From Solirubrobacteraceae bacterium (GTDB lineage Bacteria > Actinomycetota > Thermoleophilia > Solirubrobacterales > Solirubrobacteraceae): DNA of 11,786 bases. A program made the translations under genes and the position numbers. Shown one piece after another: positions 7,085 to 11,786 of the stretch (positions are counted from its first letter, which is position 1; the number at the start of each line of letters is the position of its first letter). Location of the stretch: positions 1-11,786 of the forward strand of contig JAICJK010000034.1 of the NCBI GenBank assembly GCA_025928415.1, read 5' to 3'. The notes under the pieces were generated by a model. The model was not told the origin of the DNA. It did no database searches and worked only from the letters and a program-made list of their open reading frames with translations.

Positions 7085-9670
7085 GTGGCCGACCGCCCCG
7101 ACGAACTGTTCCTCATCGACGGCAACTCGCTGGCCTATCGCGCGTTCTTCGCGCTGCCCGAGTCGATCGCCACCTCCACCGGCACGCCGACCAACGCGAT
7201 CTTCGGGTTCGCCTCGATGCTCGTGAAGCTCCTGACCGAGCACGGCACGAAGCCCACGATCGTCGTCTGGGACGCCGGCTCCTCCGGGCGCAAGGAGATG
7301 AGCGCGGACTACAAGGCCCAGCGGACCTCGCGCCCGGACCTGCTCAAGGAGCAGTGGCCGCACCTCGCGCCGATCGCCGACGCCTTCGGGTACCGCAACG
7401 TCCACGTCGAGGGCTACGAGGCCGACGACGTCATCGCCTCACTGGCCGAGAAGGCCCGGGCGGAGGGCATCAGGACGACGGTCGTCACGGGCGATCGCGA
7501 CGCCTTCCAGATCATCGACGAGGACGGCCTGGTCCAGATCATGGCGACCGGGCGCGGCATCACCGACACCAAGCTCTACGACCGGCAGGCCGTCATCGAC
7601 CGCTACGGCATCCCGCCCGAGAGCATCCCGGACTTCTACGGCCTGAAGGGCGACACCTCCGACAACATCCCCGGCGTCCCCGGCATCGGAGACAAGACGG
7701 CCAGCGACCTGCTCCAGCGCTTCGGGGACCTCGAGGGCGTGCTGGGCGCGATCGACGAGATCTCGGGCGCCAAGCGCAAGGAGAACCTGACGATCCACGC
7801 CGACGCCGCGCGGCTGTCCAAGCGCCTGGCGACGATCCAGCGCGACGTCCCCGTGGAGCTCGATCCGGCCGAGGTCGCCGCCCAGGCCCCCGACCGCTCG
7901 CGCCTGCGCGACGTCTTCCGCCAGTTCGAGCTGCGCGCGCCGCTGCAGCGCCTGGAGGAGGCGCTCGGGGACGCGGAGGAGGCGGCGCCGGCGCCGGTGG
8001 CCGAGCGCGAGGTCGGTTTGCCGGTCCGCGACGCGACGCTCGACGACGTCCGCGCGCTGCCGGCGGAGCAGGAGGTCGCCGTGTCGCTGCGGCTCCCGGA
8101 GGCGCCCGAGGGCGAGCTGTTCGCCCAGGAGGAGGCGCACCGCTTCGGCGTGGCCACCGGCGAGGCGGTGCTCATCGGCGTCTGCGACTCGGGCGCGGAC
8201 CTCGTCGCGGCGCTGGGCGAGCGGCCCGTGGTCGCCCATGACGCCAAGGCGCTCGGGACCGTCCCGCCCGTCGTGGCCCACGACACGCTGCTCGGCGCCT
8301 ACCTGCTGGAGCCCGCGCGCCGCGGCTACCCGTTCCGCGAGCTGTGCGAGGAGCGCGGCCTGGCCGCCGGCGTCGACGACCCGGCCGGCGCGGACGCCGT
8401 GCTCGTGGCGGCGCTGGCCGCCTGGCAGCGCGAGCAGCTCGGCGAGCGCGACCTCGAGGGCGTCATGGCGGACATCGAGCTGCCGCTCGTGCCCGTCCTG
8501 CGCGACATGGAGCGCGCGGGCGTCAAGCTCAACCCGGAGCGCCTGGCCGAGATCAAGGAGCGCGTCGACGAGGAGATCTCCGCCTTGGAGCGCGAGGTCT
8601 GGGACCTGGCGGGGGAGGAGTTCGTGCTCGGGTCGCCCCAGCAGCTCGGCCAGGTGCTGTTCGAGAAGCTCGGGCTGTCGCGCAAGCGGCGCGGCAAGAC
8701 CGGCTTCTCCACCGACGCGCGCGTCCTGCAGGCGATCCGCGACGAGCACCCGGTCATCCCGCGGATCGAGCGCTGGCGCGAGCTCAACCAGCTCTCCAAG
8801 ACCTACCTGGACGTGCTGCCCGCGCTGGCCGACCGCGAGCAGCGCATCCATACGACGTTCCTGCAGGCCGTCGCGCAGACCGGCCGGCTGAGCTCCACGA
8901 ACCCGAACATGCAGAACGTGCCGGTCCGCACCGAGCTCGGGCGGGAGATCCGCGGGTGCTTCGAGGCCGCCGACGGGCACCTGCTCGTGTCCGCCGACTA
9001 CTCGCAGGTCGAGCTGCGCATCCTGGCCCACGTGGCCGAGGAGCCGGTGCTCAAGGAGATCTTCCTCCGCGGCGAGGACGTCCACACCGCCACCGCCTCG
9101 CAGGTCTTCGGGCGCCCGGCGGCCGAGCTGACGCCGATGGACCGCTCGAAGGCCAAGATGATCAACTACGGGATCGTCTACGGCCTCAGCGACTACGGCC
9201 TGGCGGACCGGCTGAACATCCCGCGCGAGGAGGCCAAGGCGTTCATCGACGCCTACCTCGAGCGCTTCTCGCGCGTCGCCGCCTTCATGGCCGGGACGAT
9301 CGAGCAGGCGACCGAGCGCGGCCACGTCACCACGCTCTACGGCCGCCGCCGCCAGATCCCCGAGCTCAAGGCGCGCAACTGGAACGTCCGGACGCTCGGC
9401 GAGCGCCTCGCGGTCAACACCGTCATCCAGGGCACGGCGGCCGACGTCCTGAAGCTGGCGATGATCCGCTGCGCCGCGGCCCTGCGCGAGGAGGGCCTGG
9501 CCACGCGGATGGTGCTCACCGTGCACGACGAGCTGCTCTTCGAGGCGCCCGAGACGGAGGTCGGCGCCGTCAGGGCGCTGGCCGCGCGCGAGATGACCGC
9601 GCCGTGGACCTTCGAGCCCCCGCTCGCGGTCGACGTCGGCGCCGGCAAGAGCTGGCTGGACGCCAAGTAG
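7085..9670 (+). CDS. polA: DNA polymerase I (5' nuclease plus polymerase; proofreading site degenerate)
   Basis: 861 residues against 928 in E. coli. Pol I fills gaps, removes Okazaki primers and acts in excision repair. The 5' nuclease domain (about 1-290) keeps its metal ligands: D12, D63, E112-D114-D115, D137/D139 in TGDRD, and D190/D193 in GDTSDNIPG. The middle 3'-5' exonuclease-like domain (about 310-460) is shortened and inactive-looking: S334 and R336 stand where E. coli has D355 and E357, L390 where it has D424; only D437 might match D501. The polymerase domain has motif A SADYSQVELR (D638), motif B with R687, K691 and Y695, and motif C VHDELLF (D815, E816); the spacing from D638 to D815 equals that of E. 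coli D705-D882. Y695 replaces E. coli F762, a residue that governs dideoxynucleotide discrimination. The GTG start is fixed by the family N-terminus (LFLIDGNSLAYRAFF) and by a -10 box 8 bases upstream. In other Actinobacteria rpsA follows polA directly; here a minus-strand flavoprotein gene intervenes. Confidence 0.97.
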   Translation: MADRPDELFLIDGNSLAYRAFFALPESIATSTGTPTNAIFGFASMLVKLLTEHGTKPTIVVWDAGSSGRKEMSADYKAQRTSRPDLLKEQWPHLAPIADAFGYRNVHVEGYEADDVIASLAEKARAEGIRTTVVTGDRDAFQIIDEDGLVQIMATGRGITDTKLYDRQAVIDRYGIPPESIPDFYGLKGDTSDNIPGVPGIGDKTASDLLQRFGDLEGVLGAIDEISGAKRKENLTIHADAARLSKRLATIQRDVPVELDPAEVAAQAPDRSRLRDVFRQFELRAPLQRLEEALGDAEEAAPAPVAEREVGLPVRDATLDDVRALPAEQEVAVSLRLPEAPEGELFAQEEAHRFGVATGEAVLIGVCDSGADLVAALGERPVVAHDAKALGTVPPVVAHDTLLGAYLLEPARRGYPFRELCEERGLAAGVDDPAGADAVLVAALAAWQREQLGERDLEGVMADIELPLVPVLRDMERAGVKLNPERLAEIKERVDEEISALEREVWDLAGEEFVLGSPQQLGQVLFEKLGLSRKRRGKTGFSTDARVLQAIRDEHPVIPRIERWRELNQLSKTYLDVLPALADREQRIHTTFLQAVAQTGRLSSTNPNMQNVPVRTELGREIRGCFEAADGHLLVSADYSQVELRILAHVAEEPVLKEIFLRGEDVHTATASQVFGRPAAELTPMDRSKAKMINYGIVYGLSDYGLADRLNIPREEAKAFIDAYLERFSRVAAFMAGTIEQATERGHVTTLYGRRRQIPELKARNWNVRTLGERLAVNTVIQGTAADVLKLAMIRCAAALREEGLATRMVLTVHDELLFEAPETEVGAVRALAAREMTAPWTFEPPLAVDVGAGKSWLDAK

Positions 9671-9680
9671 GCGCGGGCCG

Positions 9681-9732
9681 CGACGGCGGCTCGCGAGCGC
9701 CGCGAGCCCCGTCAGACCGCCGTCGGCTCGCG
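9681..9732. terminator. Compound inverted repeat between polA and the convergent flavoprotein gene
   Basis: Eleven bases after the polA stop, three repeat arms compete. CGCGAGCC (9701-9708) pairs perfectly over 8 bp with GGCTCGCG on its left (9688-9695, 5-base loop) or with an identical GGCTCGCG on its right (9725-9732, 16-base loop). A separate 9-bp pair, CGACGGCGG (9681-9689) with CCGCCGTCG (9717-9725), encloses the first hairpin. The tight left hairpin would end polA transcripts; the right one would lie in the 3' end of the minus-strand gene, whose stop is at 9712-9714. No T-tract. Confidence 0.5.
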
Positions 9733-10881
9733 CGCGGGCCCGTCCGCCGCGCCGACGACGCTGCTCGCCGCGGCCAGGGCGAACTCCGGCGGCGCGATGG
9801 AGCGGTAGTGGCCGAAGGACCAGTCGACCACCCGCCGCGAGTCCATCACGCGCAGGACGCCGTCCATCAGCGGCCCGCCGTTGAGGCGCCCGACCGCCCG
9901 CTGGGCGCGCAGCAGCCAGCGGAACTTCCAGGCGTGCTGCGCGGAGAACGCGCCGTAGCGCTCCAGCGCCTGCTCGCGCGTCTGGCGGCCCTCCACCACG
10001 GCCCGCAGCTCGCGCCCGCAGGCCAGGCCGAAGTAGAACGCCGTGCGGATGCCCTCCGCGGTGGTCGGCAGGCAGTGCCCGGCGGAGTCACCCGCGAAGA
10101 ACACGCCGTCCTCGGCGGCGGGGCGCAGCGCGTGGGGGATCCAGTTGCCCTGGTAGCCCGCGGGCTCCAGCCCGACGTCGCGCGTGAGCTGCACCGTCTC
10201 GTCCTTGACGTGCTTGTGGGGGTCGAAGGAGCCGACGCCGACTCTGACCTCGTCGCGCGCCGGGAACGCCCAGCCGTAGCCCGCCGGGACGTACTTCGGG
10301 TCCAGCCACAGCTCGAGGTCCTCGCCGGTGGCCGGCGGGTGGACCTCCAGGCCGCGGGACAGCAGCGCGTCCGGCGGCTGGATCGGCGCGGCGTTCGACA
10401 GCACCCGCCGCCACCCGAGCGCGTCGACGACCAGCGGGGCGCGCAGGTCCCCGCGGTCGGTGTGGACGACGTGCGCGGCGCCCTCGCGCGTGCGCCCGTC
10501 CACCTTCGCGGTGTCGAAGGCGACGTCGGGCGACTGGGCCTTCAGCAGCGCGCAGAGCTCGGGGTAGTCGAAGGTGGAGAACGTCCACGGCAGCCGCCAG
10601 CGGTGCGGCGCGCCTTTGGGGCGGTGCACCACGATCTCGCCGAACGTCTGCCGGATCGCCCCGTCCAGCCCGAGGTTCACGAGCCACTCGGTGGGGGCGG
10701 CGCAGGCGCTGGTCTGGCGCTCCCCGATCGCGTAGCGGTCGATCAGCCCGACGCGCGCGCCGGCGCCCGACAGCTCGCGGGCGACGGCCAGCCCGGCGAA
10801 GCTCGCGCCGCACACCAGGACGTCGTACTCGCCGCCCAGCGGAGTCCGCTCCGCACCCCTCTTCGTCGCGCGCACGGGCAT
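9712..10881 (-). CDS. Geranylgeranyl-reductase-family FAD-dependent oxidoreductase
   Basis: 389 residues from the ATG at 10881. The FAD-binding Rossmann entry YDVLVCGASFAGLAVAREL starts at residue 19, with G25-x-S-x-x-G30 and an acidic D48 after strand 2. YGWAFP (202-207) before DEVRVGVGSF is the strand pair typical of geranylgeranyl reductases and related PHBH-fold flavoproteins. GDSAGHCLPTTAEGIRTAF (264-282) is the second FAD motif. Family members reduce isoprenoid double bonds (archaeal lipids, chlorophyll side chain, menaquinone tails) or act on other hydrophobic substrates; the substrate here cannot be read from sequence. The frame is open to a GTG at 10926, which would add 15 low-complexity residues and run over the rpsA -10 box. 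The ATG at 10881 is preferred because TAGACT lies 11 bases upstream. No signal peptide or TM helix is seen; the C-terminus is Ala/Gly-rich. It sits alone between polA and rpsA. Confidence 0.8.
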   Translation of the reverse strand: MPVRATKRGAERTPLGGEYDVLVCGASFAGLAVARELSGAGARVGLIDRYAIGERQTSACAAPTEWLVNLGLDGAIRQTFGEIVVHRPKGAPHRWRLPWTFSTFDYPELCALLKAQSPDVAFDTAKVDGRTREGAAHVVHTDRGDLRAPLVVDALGWRRVLSNAAPIQPPDALLSRGLEVHPPATGEDLELWLDPKYVPAGYGWAFPARDEVRVGVGSFDPHKHVKDETVQLTRDVGLEPAGYQGNWIPHALRPAAEDGVFFAGDSAGHCLPTTAEGIRTAFYFGLACGRELRAVVEGRQTREQALERYGAFSAQHAWKFRWLLRAQRAVGRLNGGPLMDGVLRVMDSRRVVDWSFGHYRSIAPPEFALAAASSVVGAADGPAREPTAV

Positions 10882-10892
10882 GCCCGAGGGGG

Positions 10893-10898
10893 AGTCTA
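10893..10898 (-). promoter_or_regulatory. Candidate -10 box of the flavoprotein gene (TAGACT, minus strand)
   Basis: On the minus strand TAGACT fits TANNNT and lies 11 bases before the ATG at 10881, giving a leader of only a few bases. It decides between this ATG and the upstream GTG at 10926. It sits 18 bases from the rpsA -10 box on the other strand, so the two promoters are nearly back to back. Confidence 0.42.
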
Positions 10899-10916
10899 GG
10901 CCGTGGGCGTTCCCGC

Positions 10917-10922
10917 TACCCT
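10917..10922 (+). promoter_or_regulatory. Candidate -10 box of rpsA (TACCCT)
   Basis: TACCCT fits TANNNT and ends 9 bases before the ATG at 10932; the bases between (TCACCCCAC) contain no purine-rich ribosome site. A leaderless or near-leaderless mRNA is implied. No strong -35 hexamer is seen at the expected distance. Confidence 0.45.
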
Positions 10923-10931
10923 TCACCCCAC

Positions 10932-11786
10932 ATGACCCAGACCATTGAACCTACGACGGATGCCAAGGTCGTTGAAGGATCCGACGGCCTGCTGCTCGAG
11001 ATCGACGGCCAGATCGTCCCGAACTACGACGCGACGTTCACCGTCTTCGAGGAGGGCGAGGTCGTCTCCGGCCGCGTCGTCCGCATCGACAACGACGAGG
11101 TCCTCGTCGACATCGGCTACAAGAGCGAGGGGGTCATCCCCTCCAACGAGCTCTCGATCCGCAAGAACGTCGACCCGCACGACGAGGTCGAGCTCGGCGA
11201 GGAGGTCGACGCGCTCGTCCTCACCAAGGAGGACCAGGACGGCCGGCTGATCGTCTCCAAGAAGCGCGCCCGCTTCGAGAAGGCGTGGCGCCGCATCGAG
11301 GCCGCCGCCGAGTCCGGGGAGCCCGTCGAGGGCACCGTCATCGAGGTCGTCAAGGGCGGCCTGATCATCGACCTCGGGGTGCGCGGCTTCCTGCCCGCCT
11401 CGCTGGTCGACATCCGCCGCGTGGCGAACCTCGACGAGTACATGAGCACGAAGATCGAGTGCAAGGTCATCGAGCTCAACCGCTCGCGCAACAACGTCGT
11501 CCTGTCGCGACGCGCCGTGCTGGAGGAGGAGCGCAAGGAGCAGCGCCAGGAGATCCTGGACCGCCTGCAGCCCGGCCTCGTGGTCGAGGGCCAGATCTCC
11601 AACATCGTCGACTTCGGCGCGTTCGTCGACCTGAACGGCATCGACGGCCTGATCCACATCTCCGAGCTGAGCTGGTCGCACGTCAACCACCCGTCGGAGA
11701 TCCTCAACATCGGCGACACCGTCGCGGTGAAGGTCCTCGACATCGACCGCGACCGCCAGCGCATCTCCCTGGGCCTCAAGCAGACC
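10932..11786 (+). CDS. rpsA: 30S ribosomal protein S1 (N-terminal part, runs off the window)
   Basis: The first 285 residues are visible, with no stop before the window edge. Three S1 RNA-binding (OB-fold) domains can be placed at about 40-111, 129-195 and 215-284. The third shows the strongest signature (GQISNIVDFGAFVDLNGIDG, then LIHISELSW, and a closing VLDIDRDRQRISLGLK). The first two are the more divergent ribosome-docking type, typical of full-length S1 rather than a short S1-like protein. A full protein would need one or more further domains beyond the window; actinobacterial S1 normally has four or so. S1 helps the 30S subunit bind and unfold mRNA. The ATG at 10932 follows a TACCCT box by 9 bases without a Shine-Dalgarno sequence. 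Early codons (ATT, GAA, CCT, GAT, GTT, GAA, GGA) are unusually AT-rich for this DNA. In mycobacteria rpsA follows polA and precedes coaE, with uvrB close by, so those may lie next. Confidence 0.96.
   Translation, partial: MTQTIEPTTDAKVVEGSDGLLLEIDGQIVPNYDATFTVFEEGEVVSGRVVRIDNDEVLVDIGYKSEGVIPSNELSIRKNVDPHDEVELGEEVDALVLTKEDQDGRLIVSKKRARFEKAWRRIEAAAESGEPVEGTVIEVVKGGLIIDLGVRGFLPASLVDIRRVANLDEYMSTKIECKVIELNRSRNNVVLSRRAVLEEERKEQRQEILDRLQPGLVVEGQISNIVDFGAFVDLNGIDGLIHISELSWSHVNHPSEILNIGDTVAVKVLDIDRDRQRISLGLKQT

Noticed and set aside
7439..9526. A 695-codon frame antisense to polA, which could be a hidden gene.
   Set aside because: The sequence is compositionally biased (Leu/Gly/Arg/Val/His) without motifs, as expected opposite a GC-rich coding strand.
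4322..9670. A single stop-free frame of 1782 codons ending in polA, suggesting a giant polA fusion protein.
   Set aside because: The upstream part is antisense to malic enzyme, crosses the SDR gene out of frame and is antisense to MFS; its translation is low-complexity Arg/Ala/Gly/His. Stop codons are rare in very GC-rich DNA. The GTG at 7085, directly before the conserved Pol I N-terminus, is the real start.
8344..10899. An 851-codon plus-strand frame bridging polA and the flavoprotein gene.
   Set aside because: The first part is an alternate frame of polA and the second is antisense to the flavoprotein. There is no conserved motif and no promoter or ribosome site.
1..11786. A defence, biosynthetic or mobile-element system hidden in the window.
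   Set aside because: All eight complete or near-complete genes match housekeeping or common accessory families. I saw no transposase, integrase, toxin-antitoxin pair, direct-repeat array or terminal repeats, and base composition appears uniform.

Overview
This window is a dense, very GC-rich stretch (GC strongly favoured at third codon positions, judged by eye) of what looks like an actinobacterial chromosome. The gene content and style suggest Thermoleophilia/Solirubrobacterales (Solirubrobacter, Conexibacter or Patulibacter type), but that placement is inference. The evidence is near-absence of Shine-Dalgarno sites with TANNNT boxes just before start codons, a DNA polymerase I with a naturally occurring tyrosine in motif B and a dead proofreading site, and polA lying close to rpsA as in other Actinobacteria. 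I see no mobile element, CRISPR array, tRNA or rRNA, and no intergenic gap above about 65 bases.

Layout, left to right. 1-129 (+): the C-terminal end of a branched-chain amino acid ABC transporter binding protein. 194-2215 (+): an FtsH-family membrane AAA+ zinc protease. 2235-3134 (-): a TIGR01777-type NAD(P)-binding epimerase-like protein. 3166-4638 (-): a malic enzyme with an N-terminal ACT domain. 4677-5576 (+): a classical short-chain dehydrogenase of the retinol-dehydrogenase-like kind. 5540-7033 (-): a 14-TM DHA2-like MFS transporter whose 3' end overlaps the dehydrogenase. 7085-9670 (+): DNA polymerase I. 9712-10881 (-): a geranylgeranyl-reductase-family flavoprotein. 10932 to the window end (+): ribosomal protein S1, truncated by the window edge after 285 residues.

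The genes switch strand almost every time, so there are few operons. The only likely one is malic enzyme followed by the epimerase-like gene (31-base gap). Three head-to-head pairs are separated by only 38-51 bases (malic/SDR, MFS/polA, flavoprotein/rpsA). Three tail-to-tail pairs meet within 41 bases or overlap (ftsH/epimerase, SDR/MFS, polA/flavoprotein), each with an inverted repeat at the junction that could end transcription.

Functionally this is mostly housekeeping: membrane protein quality control, DNA repair and replication, translation, and C3/C4 carbon flux, with accessory redox enzymes and an efflux pump between. I did not find a convincing undescribed multi-gene system. The points most worth following are the shared leaderless promoter architecture, the non-aromatic pore residue of the FtsH, the switchable three-arm repeat between polA and the flavoprotein gene, and the insertion of that flavoprotein gene between polA and rpsA.
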